A stretch of 27,721 nt of DNA from Candidatus Heimdallarchaeota archaeon (GTDB taxonomy: Archaea > Asgardarchaeota > Heimdallarchaeia > Heimdallarchaeales > Kariarchaeaceae), in NCBI GenBank assembly GCA_021399405.1, contig JAAFKL010000328.1:1-27721 (forward strand), read 5' to 3'. Position numbers and translations under genes: made by a program. The notes beneath the pieces were generated by a model. The model made no database searches and was not told where the DNA came from. It saw nothing but the letters and a program-made list of their open reading frames with translations. How positions within the stretch are numbered: the stretch's first letter is position 1; every line of letters begins with the position of its first letter. Shown here in pieces: positions 1 through 8,112 of the stretch.

Positions 1-117
1 GTTTTCTTCATGCCCGACAAGAATTTCGGCGTAGTGACGTATGTGAATGTCGAGACATTCCTGTCGGATGAACTCGTACTTTTTATTATCGATCTCTATA
101 AAGATGAATTACAGTAG
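1..117 (+). CDS. C-terminal end of a probable beta-lactamase-family serine hydrolase (5' truncated by window)
   Basis: The first frame is open from base 1 to a TAG at 115-117 and encodes 38 residues. It contains MPDKNFGVVTYVN followed by a final amphipathic helix ending in DLYKDELQ. This resembles the closing beta-strand ('P...fGVvv..N') and terminal helix of class C beta-lactamase/penicillin-binding-like serine hydrolases, but the catalytic SxxK and YxN motifs lie outside the window, so the family call is an inference from a short tail. The codons here are richer in G and C than those of the neighbouring genes. Directly after the TAG the same frame continues into a zinc-ribbon-like stretch (see next entry). 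Confidence 0.45.
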   Translation, partial: VFFMPDKNFGVVTYVNVETFLSDELVLFIIDLYKDELQ

Positions 118-123
118 AAAATT

Positions 124-195
124 TTGTGTAGAAATTGTAATTATTATAGTCCCAAAGAATCTGTGTTCTGTATTGGATGTGGGATTAGTTTATGA
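124..195 (+). pseudogene. Zinc-ribbon remnant or tiny zinc-ribbon ORF
   Basis: In the same frame as the upstream hydrolase and just past its TAG, bases 127-192 encode CRNC, a 10-residue linker including YYSPKES, then CIGCGISL and a TGA stop. The CxxC...CxxC spacing and the 'C.NC...P....FC..CG..L' consensus are those of the small zinc-ribbon domains common in archaeal proteins. The only available start is a TTG at 124, without a visible ribosome-binding site, giving 23 residues. It may be a detached tail of the upstream gene, a gene fragment or a real microprotein. A further overlapping 28-codon ORF (192-278) has no recognisable features. The rest up to 355 appears non-coding. Confidence 0.35.
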
Positions 196-355
196 TCGAT
201 CTAGCAGCAATTATTAATCTTAGTTTGACTGAATTAGGTGTTCGCTTTCTAAAATTTTTTCCGAACATCAAGAATTAGATAAGTTATCGAATCTTTTCGT
301 ATAGTGACGACTATAAGCAAAACTCAGTGGGATACCAAATTCAGATCAATGAATA

Positions 356-865
356 TCAGTTAATTTTGGGTAAAATACCTCTTTCCCTTAGATCTTGCAT
401 ATATTTTTCAATTTCCTTTTTATCATTTTTCTTAATTAATGCTTGACCCCAATCACTGAAGGCCTTGAATGTATCAAAAACTAACCAAACTTTAATTATT
501 TTATTGTCCTTAAATTTCAAACGATGAAATCCTAGGAATTTAGCTTGAGTATTACTTGGAGGGAAACTCCACACCCCACCTTGGTTTGTTGCAAATACAT
601 CATGATGTACAATAACTTCGTCATTTTCCGTAATCATAGACCGAATCACATATTTTAAATCAGGAATACCGTCATTTATATATTTAATTCTTTTTCTGAA
701 TTCATCTTTACCAATGTTAACATTTTGAGTCATTTTCACAGGGATTTCGCCGGGTGAGTAGTTTGGGTGGACGACATCATCCCATCTAGAGTAATCGGCT
801 TTGTTTCCGCTACAAATAACGGTTAGAAAATACTCGGCAATTTCCTTGTGTTTTTTTGAATCCAT
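356..865 (-). CDS. SnoaL-like / NTF2-fold polyketide cyclase-related protein
   Basis: The 169-residue product looks like a SnoaL-like member of the NTF2 superfamily (cone-shaped alpha+beta barrel). Visible family traits are the N-terminal helix followed by VVHPNYSP, the segment GKDEFRKRIKYINDGIPDLKY ('...G.e.f......aFPDl...v' in the family), a conserved run of strands with VIVHHDVFATNQGG, then FLGFHRLKFKDNKIIKVWLVFD, which is the usual 'i...rv.dGKI.e.w...D' ending. Family members are cyclases, ester cyclases or small-molecule-binding proteins, and no specific substrate can be read from the sequence. The C-terminal 30 residues are charged and helical. It lies alone on the minus strand, with an AT-rich leader containing a TATA-like AATATTAAAAT about 30 bases upstream of the ATG. 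Confidence 0.6.
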   Translation of the reverse strand: MDSKKHKEIAEYFLTVICSGNKADYSRWDDVVHPNYSPGEIPVKMTQNVNIGKDEFRKRIKYINDGIPDLKYVIRSMITENDEVIVHHDVFATNQGGVWSFPPSNTQAKFLGFHRLKFKDNKIIKVWLVFDTFKAFSDWGQALIKKNDKKEIEKYMQDLRERGILPKIN

Positions 866-991
866 TTTTTGTAGCTTACAAGATCAGTTATTTTAATATT
901 ATTAAAAAATTAAAGTAAGTTATAAGATTAATATAATTTTTATAGCAATTAATAAATTCATAGTAAGATTTGATAATAAACCAAATAAATC

Positions 992-1639
992 TCAAATGGA
1001 TGCAACAATCTTAGTTACTTGATTTTCAATTTCAATAAAAGAATTGAATTCATACAGTCCCTGTTTTGACAAAGATTGTAAATAATTGCTGAGGGATTGA
1101 TTTTCTACAGCGAATACATAATCAGCATATTTCGCACCCTGAAAATCCGATCCACCATCACCAATAAAAATTACCTTGTTGTCGACACCTTGGTAATGTT
1201 TAACTAAATCTGATTTGAAATCTTCTGAATCGGGGAAATATCTAACTGGAAAAGTAAACGAAATTCCATCACCAAATACTGTGTGTGGAGATACGACTGG
1301 AAGATTTATACCCAATTGCTTTTGCACAAATTCAATAACAAAATCTAAACCCGCACTTACAATTATCAACTCTAAATCTTGTCTTTTACAAAATTGAACG
1401 AATTCTTCAAAGCCATTCCTTATAACAATTAAATCTTTAATTTTGGCCAATATTTGATCTTTTGATGATTTGACAAGCCCAAATTCTAATGGTAAACCTT
1501 GCTCAGTTGTTATTTCACCCGCTTCCAACATGTCCTCATATTGTTGCCATGGTCCTTCCGCAAAGTGTTCCAAAACGATCACACTAATGTCTTCCACAGC
1601 AATAGTGCCATCAAAATCGCATAAAATTTTGAGCTTCAT
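992..1639 (-). CDS. HAD-superfamily phosphatase, phosphoserine phosphatase/MtnX-like
   Basis: A 215-residue haloacid-dehalogenase phosphatase. Motif I is CDFDGT with the nucleophile Asp8 and acid/base Asp10. Motif II is IIVSAG (Ser95). Motif III is probably the lysine in FKSDLV (Lys142). Motif IV is FIGDGGSDFQGA (Asp161, Asp165), all in the expected order. The cap inserted between motifs I and II is helical (EHFAEGPWQQYEDMLEAGEI), as in subclass I enzymes. The overall pattern is that of the SerB/MtnX/PHOSPHO group, which dephosphorylates small metabolites such as phosphoserine, 2-hydroxy-3-keto-5-methylthiopentenyl phosphate or pyridoxal phosphate. Sequence alone does not settle the substrate, and no methionine-salvage gene is adjacent. 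Confidence 0.78.
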   Translation of the reverse strand: MKLKILCDFDGTIAVEDISVIVLEHFAEGPWQQYEDMLEAGEITTEQGLPLEFGLVKSSKDQILAKIKDLIVIRNGFEEFVQFCKRQDLELIIVSAGLDFVIEFVQKQLGINLPVVSPHTVFGDGISFTFPVRYFPDSEDFKSDLVKHYQGVDNKVIFIGDGGSDFQGAKYADYVFAVENQSLSNYLQSLSKQGLYEFNSFIEIENQVTKIVASI

Positions 1640-1864
1640 TCAATATATATCTCCAAACAGTCAATATAACGATTATCTACGAGTGCAAAATATTTAATAA
1701 TGAAAACGACCATAGATTCACGCTAGTATCATTTGAAAAATTTATTTTGATACTTCATGTCGTATGATCCAAATATTCAATTGCACTTCTAGTAAAACTA
1801 TCCGCAGATCTTTTTAAACAAAGTATGATTTCTAATTTAAGCAAACACTGAGAGGGTATAGAAC

Positions 1865-2473
1865 CTAATTTTGAAGATTGTTGGTGATATATTTGAAATG
1901 TTTCACCTTCCAGGGGAAAAATCGACCGACATTGATTTTATAGTCATTGTAACTACTATGAAATGTTCTGAGTTTGTTTTCTTCGGGAATTGAACCCAGG
2001 ACGAAATACCCCCCTGCACCAATTATCCAAGACAGAGACGCCGCAGAGACTTCAATTATTAAAGTTGATAAGAAAATTAAAATTATTCCTGAATACACTG
2101 GGTGTCTACTAATGGAATATATTCCAGATGTATTCAATGGATCTTCCTCTTTCCCAAGGCCTACAAAGCCTATTATGTTCCAATTCATTAATCCAAAAGA
2201 GGTGATAATTAAACCCAAACCAAAAATCAATCCAAATAAAATCATTTCTACAAGGCCCAAATCTAATACTTTGAGTAAGATTGATGTAATCGAAGGCAAT
2301 TGAATTGATATTAGTAAAAACGTGACAGCTGCACTTAGATTGTAAAAGATTCTATATGCTCGCCCCTGTAACGGGATTACTCTTTTTACAGTTTCTGAAG
2401 CAAATATTGAATGCGCTATACCGAATAAACTCCACAAAAACATATATTCCAAAAGATCAGCCCAATTTATCAT
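1865..2473 (-). CDS. Membrane methyltransferase of the ICMT/PEMT/NnrU type
   Basis: A 202-residue integral membrane protein with about five hydrophobic segments. The C-terminal half carries the signature of the isoprenylcysteine methyltransferase / phospholipid N-methyltransferase / methanethiol methyltransferase superfamily: GIYSISRHPVYSG (the RHPxY S-adenosylmethionine-binding motif) followed, after a hydrophobic hairpin, by PEENKLRTFHSSYNDYKINV and RFFP, matching 'EE..L...fG..Y..Y...V.R..P'. The N-terminal part (SLFGIAHSIFAS) is reminiscent of NnrU/MddA-like members. The methyl acceptor is unknown: candidates from the family are prenylcysteine-like thiols, lipids or methanethiol. The gene is divergent from the PLP enzyme at 2551 with a 77-base intergenic space. 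Confidence 0.7.
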   Translation of the reverse strand: MINWADLLEYMFLWSLFGIAHSIFASETVKRVIPLQGRAYRIFYNLSAAVTFLLISIQLPSITSILLKVLDLGLVEMILFGLIFGLGLIITSFGLMNWNIIGFVGLGKEEDPLNTSGIYSISRHPVYSGIILIFLSTLIIEVSAASLSWIIGAGGYFVLGSIPEENKLRTFHSSYNDYKINVGRFFPWKVKHFKYITNNLQN

Positions 2474-2550
2474 TTAGCTATCTGCAAATTGATACCAAAA
2501 AAACACTTTGTTAGTTTGATTTGATTAAGTTTGGATGAATACTTACAATA

Positions 2551-3540
2551 GTGGAGCGAAGAAATCTGCTAAACATGAACACCCAAGATCCTTTCATAAC
2601 TTTGGCGGAAATTAATGATGCTAAAGAATTACTGGAGGGTAAAATAGTACGAACACCATTAATTCCCTCGTTAAGCATTGGTAAATCAATGAATATTGAT
2701 TTGAATTACAAAGCTGAACTCTATCAAACTACTGGATCCTTCAAGCTTAGAGGAGTGTTAAATAAGCTTAGCAAATTGACGGATGATGAAAAAGCAAAGG
2801 GAATAGTAACAATTTCTGCTGGGAATCATGGGAAAGCAGTTGCACATGCTGCAAATATGATGAATATCAAAGCGACTGTTATCATGCCAGATTTTGCTCC
2901 AATCAATAAAATTGAGTCGATAAAGAATTATGGTTCCGAGGTTATGCAAACTGAATCAAGTAACCTTATGTCTTTACTCAATAAGACTATTGAGGAACGG
3001 AACTTGACACTTATTCATCCATTTGGTGACCTGGATATTCTGTGTGGTCCTGGGACATTGGGACTAGAAATATTGGAAGATACCAACAACACTGTCAATG
3101 TCGTTATAGTACCTATTGGAGGAGGTGGGTTAATCTCGGGTGTTTCTGCATCAATTAAATTATCAAATCCAAATGTAAAGATCATAGGTGTCGAACCAAC
3201 AGGAGCTAATGTTATGAGTCAATCCTTGGCTCAAAATAAAGTTGTAACTGTTGACAAACTCGACACCATTGCTGATGGATTGGCCGCACCATTCACAAGC
3301 GATCAAACACTTGCTCACACCAAAAAATTTGTTGATAAAATAGTCCTTGTTTCGGATGATGAAATTAGGAGTGCAATGAAAGCATTGATTTTACAAGACA
3401 GAATCGTTGCCGAACCTGCTGGAGCCACCGGACTTGCTGCATTGCTCGCCAATAAGATTGACATTGATGAAAATCAAAAAATTGTATGCGTGCTAAGTGG
3501 ATCAAATGTGGATTACGAACTTTTGAAATCGGTAATTTAG
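2551..3540 (+). CDS. Threonine ammonia-lyase/serine dehydratase-type PLP enzyme (fold type II)
   Basis: A 329-residue pyridoxal-phosphate enzyme of the tryptophan-synthase-beta fold. The PLP lysine sits in TTGSFKLRG (Lys65), the substrate loop is SAGNHGKAVA (89-98), the phosphate-binding glycine loop is PIGGGGLISG (188-197), and the C-terminal PLP-ring contact is CVLSGSN. The length corresponds to a catalytic domain only, with no ACT-type regulatory domain, as in catabolic (TdcB-like) threonine dehydratase or serine racemase. Expected reaction: threonine to 2-oxobutyrate plus ammonia, and/or serine to pyruvate; racemase activity cannot be excluded. The GTG at 2551 gives this length, but an ATG at 2575 (MNTQDPF) is an equally plausible start. 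It converges on the regulator at 3555 with a gap of 14 bases. Confidence 0.82.
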   Translation: MERRNLLNMNTQDPFITLAEINDAKELLEGKIVRTPLIPSLSIGKSMNIDLNYKAELYQTTGSFKLRGVLNKLSKLTDDEKAKGIVTISAGNHGKAVAHAANMMNIKATVIMPDFAPINKIESIKNYGSEVMQTESSNLMSLLNKTIEERNLTLIHPFGDLDILCGPGTLGLEILEDTNNTVNVVIVPIGGGGLISGVSASIKLSNPNVKIIGVEPTGANVMSQSLAQNKVVTVDKLDTIADGLAAPFTSDQTLAHTKKFVDKIVLVSDDEIRSAMKALILQDRIVAEPAGATGLAALLANKIDIDENQKIVCVLSGSNVDYELLKSVI

Positions 3541-3554
3541 AGACCTTATCGAAT

Positions 3555-4253
3555 TCAGATTGTGAAAACTTTTCCAAGCTTCTTGTCATTGATATCCATT
3601 AATTTGGCAATTGCTTCGATATTTCTTATCATTACTAATAATTGAGATGTAAAGGAAATTAGGGTCTGTTCTGTGAATTTAGTACTTTCAAGGTCTTTTC
3701 GCAGATCGGGTGAGTTTCTTAATTTTTCGATAATTTCAAGAATGTTGAAATATTGCAAATTAGAAGATAGTTGTAACAAATCTTGTATCGCTTTCCCTGA
3801 TTCCTCTGTTTTGAAATGTTCATTATTGAGGACCTCACTCAACAGGGTTCCAACTTTAGCAGAAAATCCTTCAGAATCTTCTGTATCCCAAAAACTTAGA
3901 TCCAATTCTGAGTCATGAAAATATTCTGCTGTTAGACAATACACTTTTTCTGTTATTCGACTACCAACGGTCATTCTTTGACCTGCAACAGCTACAATAC
4001 CATTTTCTTCTAAAATATCCAAATACCTATAGATAGTTTTCAATGTCTTGGATGGCTTGTTTTCACGAGGTTCCCAATAAAGTTGATGAATCTCTTTAAC
4101 TGTTAAATTACCTGTTCTTAACCCTGCTACGATTGCATGATGTTGATTGATTAAGTATCTCTGCTCAGGGTTAATATCAAGGATAATTGCTGGTGAGTAA
4201 ATCACCATATCTTGAAATTTGGGTTGTGTAATATTTTTGTCAAGGTCAACCAT
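3555..4253 (-). CDS. Winged-helix DNA-binding protein
   Basis: A 232-residue protein. Residues about 35-110 have a winged-helix pattern: HHAIVAGLRTGNLTVKEIHQLY (helices 1-2), KPSKTLKTIYRYLDILEENG (recognition helix and following turn) and a basic wing AGQRMTVGSRITEKVYCLT. The C-terminal half (120-232) is predicted helical with leucine-rich stretches and may form a dimerisation or effector-binding domain; I do not recognise it. It is probably a transcriptional regulator. It faces a roughly 500-base gap that contains a cluster of short palindromes (4438-4493), which could be its own operator region. Confidence 0.6.
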   Translation of the reverse strand: MVDLDKNITQPKFQDMVIYSPAIILDINPEQRYLINQHHAIVAGLRTGNLTVKEIHQLYWEPRENKPSKTLKTIYRYLDILEENGIVAVAGQRMTVGSRITEKVYCLTAEYFHDSELDLSFWDTEDSEGFSAKVGTLLSEVLNNEHFKTEESGKAIQDLLQLSSNLQYFNILEIIEKLRNSPDLRKDLESTKFTEQTLISFTSQLLVMIRNIEAIAKLMDINDKKLGKVFTI

Positions 4254-4775
4254 AATGTCTACCTAATTTTCAATCTGCTGCAATATCTACTAACTAGATT
4301 CCCTACATATATATTCCTATTATCAAGGATGGCAATTGATTTTTTCCTTTGGTTTCCATCACCTCGAATTCATAACTTTTGAATTGTAATATATGACAAT
4401 TGTGTGATATCTACTACTTTAATAGTCACAAATCATACACCGGTGATTACTTTGGAGAGGTACCTGTGTCATCTGTGGTTTCACTAAGTGAAATATCTGA
4501 TGTTTCAAAGAATATAGCGATAATAACTGTGGCACTTATTTGAAAGTAAATTTACTACGTTTTTTATAATTTTAATTTTCAGATAATCTCGGTTAACAGA
4601 GAGAGATATTGGCGCTTTTCAGGAATCGGAAACAGTGAATAATCGAATTTGTTTGTGAGCTCAACTTGCAGAATTTCTATTACTTATATATCGGGTTCTA
4701 TGATAGAAAATATTGATTAATTTACTAATAGTAAGATATGTTTGTAAATAATAATTGTATAAGTTATGTGAGTTT
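4254..4775. other. 522-base gap without a confident gene
   Basis: No convincing gene is visible on either strand. A 47-codon plus-strand reading frame (TTG at 4400 to TGA at 4541-4543) and a shorter one at about 4587-4661 encode protein-like composition but have no ATG, no ribosome-binding site and no family match I recognise; they could be remnants of a decayed gene. The most structured part is 4438-4493, which holds three short palindromes (listed separately). No tRNA-like cloverleaf or T-arm consensus was seen. Confidence 0.4.
4438..4493. promoter_or_regulatory. Cluster of three short palindromes
   Basis: Three perfect palindromes occur in 56 bases: CACCGGTG (4438-4445), AGGTACCT (4458-4465) and TTTCACT-A-AGTGAAA (4479-4493). 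The centres of the first two are 20 bases apart, about two helical turns, and the third is about 25 bases further. They lie about 190 bases upstream of the winged-helix gene. An operator role is an inference; the three sequences are not copies of one another. Confidence 0.25.
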
Positions 4776-5250
4776 TTATTCAGTTGTTGTTGATTCAGCG
4801 GCAGGTGTTGCTGAAACACTAACCTCACTTGCTGTGAAATCTAGATATAGGAATACGAGTAAAAGAACCTCTATGATTTTATTGGATATACTACTATCCA
4901 ATAATGTATCTCCAGGATGATAAAGTATCCATCCCAAAATTGTAGCAACAGTCCATCCTCCAAGTAAATATGTGACTAAATCTTTGTTATCCTTCATCTG
5001 ATCTCCAAAATATAGGAGGTAGAGTAGTGCAAAGTATCCAATGCCATTAATAATGAAGAGGACACCTAAATTCAATCCAAATGCTTCATCTTCAAACCAA
5101 GTTGGGGCAAATGCTAGGTGCATTAAACCCGTCATTACTGTAAATACAGTAACTAGCTTCTGATCTCGTGTAAATTCACTCCAAGACAGGGTCTTATATT
5201 CGAAGTCACGTTTTAATGATATGGGAGAGGGAATTTTGTGTTGTGGCCAT
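4776..5250 (-). CDS. Four-helix membrane protein, apparent +1 frameshift near the start
   Basis: The continuous minus-strand frame from an ATG at 5135 gives 119 residues, but that start falls inside a hydrophobic helix. Upstream the frame stays open to a TAA at 5250-5252 with no standard start and would add KRDFEYKTLSWSEFTRDQ before the helix KLVTVFTVMTGLMHLAFA. An ATG at 5248-5250 in the adjacent frame encodes MATTQNSLSHIIK and meets this frame exactly at a run of four A (plus-strand TTTT 5211-5214), so a one-base shift yields one protein of about 157 residues. It has four membrane segments: VTVFTVMTGLMHLAFA, FGLNLGVLFIINGIGYFALL, TYLLGGWTVATILGWILY and KIIEVLLLVFLYLDFT, then a Thr/Ser-rich tail. 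The 'V.TG..HL' start and spacing resemble small archaeal four-helix membrane proteins of unknown function (as in the DUF7475 group). A TATA-like TTTATAAGG lies about 60 bases upstream of the ATG. Confidence 0.55.
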
Positions 5251-5385
5251 TAACAAATGAATACATGTCCACCAATCAGGTTTGAAAAGGTAAATTTTCC
5301 AAAATACCTTATAAATCTATCGCAATTTTTGAAATTGACAAAGCTGACCTTTTAAATTAAATTTTGATGGATATCAAAACTAACT

Positions 5386-6312
5386 ATGTATAAAAAATAT
5401 AGCAAACTAAGAAAAGGAACACCATTCCTTCTTCTCGTTGTTCTACTCACATTTACCCTGAATCCAATTTCTGTAAAGGGTAGTTGGAGTGAGGATTTTT
5501 CTGATTCGAACAATTCAGAATGGGATCTGTATGCAACAGATTGGGGAAGAAGTGATAATGTTATCCAAATTGTTGAACATGGATTATATGTTGAAGATGG
5601 AATACTAAAGTCAGACAACAATGCAAATCCTAAAAGTTTAATTTACCAAAGTGCATGCCGAGCATATGATTTTGTACTGAGATCATGGAGCGGTGATGTG
5701 TATAATGCACCTGGATGGGGGTGGGCTTTTACTATAGGAAGAGACATTGATTGGACCCAGAATTTGACAAGTGCCGCAAAAGATTTTCCTGCATATTATT
5801 TGATTATTGGGCACTCCGATATGCGCTGGGAATATCTTCCGGACTCCAGTGTTAGTGATGCAGAAGTCAATCAGAATGTTAATTTTGACAAAAATGTAAC
5901 AACCACTGGTTGGCATTCTTATGTTATTCAATTTGAAGAAACAGAGTTCAAGTTTTATCTGGATGGTGATCTTTTCCTAACTCATCCAGTATCACACTTG
6001 GATAGATCGACATCATTTGATACGTACAATACTGTATGCTCAGTTGGTCCCCAGACTAGTCCCAACATGTACGACAATATTACTGCAAGTGAAGAATTAA
6101 TAGATCCTCAAATAGTCACGAGTACTCCAACCTCAAGTTCTACTTCTACTACTACGAGTTCAACTACAACTACGTCAAATTCAACTGTCTCATCACCATC
6201 CGATTCAAATGGTGATGATGCTGGTTTTACCATTCTATTATTTGGTGGTGGATCTATGATTGCGATATCAGCTATATACACCTTGAATCGATATTTCAAA
6301 AAAAAAGACTAG
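5386..6312 (+). CDS. Exported cell-surface protein with Thr/Ser-rich stalk and C-terminal membrane anchor
   Basis: A 308-residue protein. It begins with basic residues and a signal peptide (LLLVVLLTFTLNPISVKG, cleavage likely near residue 32). Residues about 33-235 form a beta-rich ectodomain starting SWSEDFSDSNNSEWDLY and containing GWHSYVIQFEETEFKFYLDG, which recalls concanavalin/laminin-G-like jelly-roll domains that bind sugars (typical 'W......dg..vklYlDG'). This is followed by a 40-residue Thr/Ser-rich linker (about 240-280) likely to be glycosylated, a membrane helix (GFTILLFGGGSMIAISAIYTL) and a short basic cytoplasmic tail (RYFKKKD). The ligand is unknown. A TATA-like TTTTAAATTAA at about 5350-5360 lies about 30 bases before the ATG. 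The next gene overlaps its stop codon. Confidence 0.72.
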   Translation: MYKKYSKLRKGTPFLLLVVLLTFTLNPISVKGSWSEDFSDSNNSEWDLYATDWGRSDNVIQIVEHGLYVEDGILKSDNNANPKSLIYQSACRAYDFVLRSWSGDVYNAPGWGWAFTIGRDIDWTQNLTSAAKDFPAYYLIIGHSDMRWEYLPDSSVSDAEVNQNVNFDKNVTTTGWHSYVIQFEETEFKFYLDGDLFLTHPVSHLDRSTSFDTYNTVCSVGPQTSPNMYDNITASEELIDPQIVTSTPTSSSTSTTTSSTTTTSNSTVSSPSDSNGDDAGFTILLFGGGSMIAISAIYTLNRYFKKKD

Positions 6313-6821
6313 TGCAATCGCTTAAACAAATTAAAGAATCAGCAGGAATTATAAGAAATCTAAATCAAAAATTCGATTTGAACGATAAATCAGTTCTACT
6401 ACTCCTTGGTGCTCATAAGACCGATGATAAATATATTGAAGAGCTTCAGAAAAACATGCCACAGGGTCTAATCAATTATAGATACCTTATGCATCCTATA
6501 CGTTTAATGATAATTAAACTACTTTACAGTGAGTTTAGCTTGTCATCTATCGAAATTAAAAAGGTACTAAAAATAACTTGGGGAGAATACACTTCACATG
6601 CAAAATCTATGGTGAAAAAAGGTTATCTGGATATAAAAGAACAATTCACTGTAGACGCTTCGGTAAAACAAGTTCTTTTCTTATCAAAACAGGCTAGAGT
6701 TGAATATGAGGCAATATTGGAACTATTAGGAGATTTGATTGAGAAGAAAACACCAATTGATTATATTGTTAATTCAGATCCAGTAGATTATATGGATGAT
6801 AGGTTATATCCAACAGAATGA
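6312..6821 (+). CDS. Winged-helix transcriptional regulator
   Basis: A 169-residue protein beginning at a GTG that overlaps the previous stop by one base (TAGTG), which implies translational coupling with the surface protein. Residues about 58-130 match the small archaeal winged-helix family (PF13601-like): RYLMHPIRLMIIKLLYSEFS, LSSIEIKKVLKITWGEYTSH (recognition helix with the typical 'l.itwg....H' turn), AKSMVKKGYLDIKEQF and a wing ending in LFLSKQARVEYEAI. The N-terminal 50 residues and acidic C-terminus are unassigned. It probably controls its own operon and the upstream surface-protein gene, an inference from the overlap only. Confidence 0.72.
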   Translation: MQSLKQIKESAGIIRNLNQKFDLNDKSVLLLLGAHKTDDKYIEELQKNMPQGLINYRYLMHPIRLMIIKLLYSEFSLSSIEIKKVLKITWGEYTSHAKSMVKKGYLDIKEQFTVDASVKQVLFLSKQARVEYEAILELLGDLIEKKTPIDYIVNSDPVDYMDDRLYPTE

Positions 6822-6869
6822 GATTTTAGATTTAACAAGAGTTTGCTATAAGTTTGTTTCGGTAAAATC

Positions 6870-8039
6870 TCAAAGCTTAACCTGAAATGGTGATAAATCA
6901 AATTCAGGCTCTTCACTCAATATTAATTGGCTTAACAATTTCCCAGAATAGGGTCCTAAGGTCAAACCAAGTGGCCCATGTCCAGTTGAAACAAAAAGAT
7001 TTGAGAATTTTGGAACCAATCCAATGAGTGGTAATCCAGTTTTCGAAACTGGTCTAATTCCAACTTTAACTTCTATAATTGCAGCTTCGCTAAGTTCGGG
7101 AATAATCCTTACTGCTTCTGATAATATTTCTTGGACCCCACTAACAGTTGCACTAGGGTCAATTTCTTCAGATTCTCTTGTTGCTCCACAAACCAGATTA
7201 CCATCATCCCAGGGAACAATATAGTGGCCACGAAACGCAGTAATCATTGGTATATTTGAAGTATCCAAATTTGGATGATACAAGTGGATAATTTGACCTC
7301 GTTGAGGTTCTAAGGGTAAATTAATACCAAGCTGTTTTACAAGTTTCTTAGTCCAAAATCCCCCAGCAATAACATATTGATTTGCTTTCCAAGTAGTTTC
7401 GCCATCCGTGATACTTACTATTTTTCGAATCTCATCATTTTCAGATGCAATGGTTTCTTCTACCAAGATTTCTATAGAATTACTTTTTATTATTAATCCT
7501 AAATTTTCAGCCGCTCGCAGCATAGCATTAGTAAAAATATCCCCATTTATTTTTGCTCCATTTTCATTTATTAAGGCTGTTTGAGCAAATTCAGTAAATC
7601 TAATATTTCGAAATCGCGATCTCAATTCCTCTTGATTAAGAGTACATAGAACTGATTCTGATGGATAGTTTTCTTTCCTTCTTCTTTCGAGAATCCTAGC
7701 ACTGATAGCTTCATACTCTGATACCTCATCTTCATCTAAACTTAGAACTACTTTTGGATGAGTTTGAAAACTTGTACTCAACTCATGTTCAAGAGTTAAT
7801 TCATTGTTCAGAACGGGATAATATTTACCAGCTTCTAATTGAAATTTATATAGAATTTCATTATCAGTGTAAGTCGTGGGAGGAGAAATAATTCCAGCAC
7901 CAGCAGAAGTGGCTCGTCCCTTATCTTTCCGATCAAACAGGAGGACTTTTTTCCCATTCTTTGTTAAATGATAGGCAATTGATGCTCCGACGATACCCCC
8001 ACCAATAATACAGACATCAAAGATATCATTAGAAGCCAT
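6870..8039 (-). CDS. FAD-dependent amine/amino-acid oxidoreductase, DadA/ThiO-like
   Basis: A 389-residue flavoprotein of the DAO family. The N-terminus has the Rossmann dinucleotide motif CIIGGGIVGASIAYHL (residues 10-25) and the second strand ending in DRKDKG. The middle contains the QYVIAGGFWTKKLVKQLGI motif and PQRGQIIHL, and the C-terminus has IGLVPKFSNLFVSTGHGPLG followed by SGKLLSQLI, the FAD-binding closure seen in D-amino-acid dehydrogenase, glycine oxidase and sarcosine oxidase families. The reaction is probably oxidative deamination of a small amine or D-amino acid. Substrate and electron acceptor cannot be told from the sequence. It is a single gene on the minus strand, convergent with the regulator at 6312. 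Confidence 0.8.
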   Translation of the reverse strand: MASNDIFDVCIIGGGIVGASIAYHLTKNGKKVLLFDRKDKGRATSAGAGIISPPTTYTDNEILYKFQLEAGKYYPVLNNELTLEHELSTSFQTHPKVVLSLDEDEVSEYEAISARILERRRKENYPSESVLCTLNQEELRSRFRNIRFTEFAQTALINENGAKINGDIFTNAMLRAAENLGLIIKSNSIEILVEETIASENDEIRKIVSITDGETTWKANQYVIAGGFWTKKLVKQLGINLPLEPQRGQIIHLYHPNLDTSNIPMITAFRGHYIVPWDDGNLVCGATRESEEIDPSATVSGVQEILSEAVRIIPELSEAAIIEVKVGIRPVSKTGLPLIGLVPKFSNLFVSTGHGPLGLTLGPYSGKLLSQLILSEEPEFDLSPFQVKL

Positions 8040-8112
8040 AATTTCTTAATTGCAGAAGCACCTAAAAACTATGATGCTCATATTTTGTAGCCAAGTAAGG
8101 ATATATCAAATA

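Noticed and set aside
1755..1850. Minus-strand open stretch KRSADSFTRSAIEYLDHTT downstream of the methyltransferase gene
   Set aside because: It has no credible start or ribosome-binding site, is short, and matches no family I recognise; probably chance or old debris.
1979..1998. A tRNA T-arm-like GGGTTCAATTCCCG on the minus strand
   Set aside because: It lies inside the coding sequence of the membrane methyltransferase (residues GSIPEEN) and no acceptor, D or anticodon arms surround it.
4400..4543. 47-codon plus-strand frame with a TTG start in the gap
   Set aside because: The composition is protein-like, but there is no ribosome-binding site or family match, and it overlaps the palindrome cluster.
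6108..6300. Minus-strand frame rich in valine and glutamate
   Set aside because: It is the antisense shadow of the Thr/Ser-rich stalk of the surface protein.
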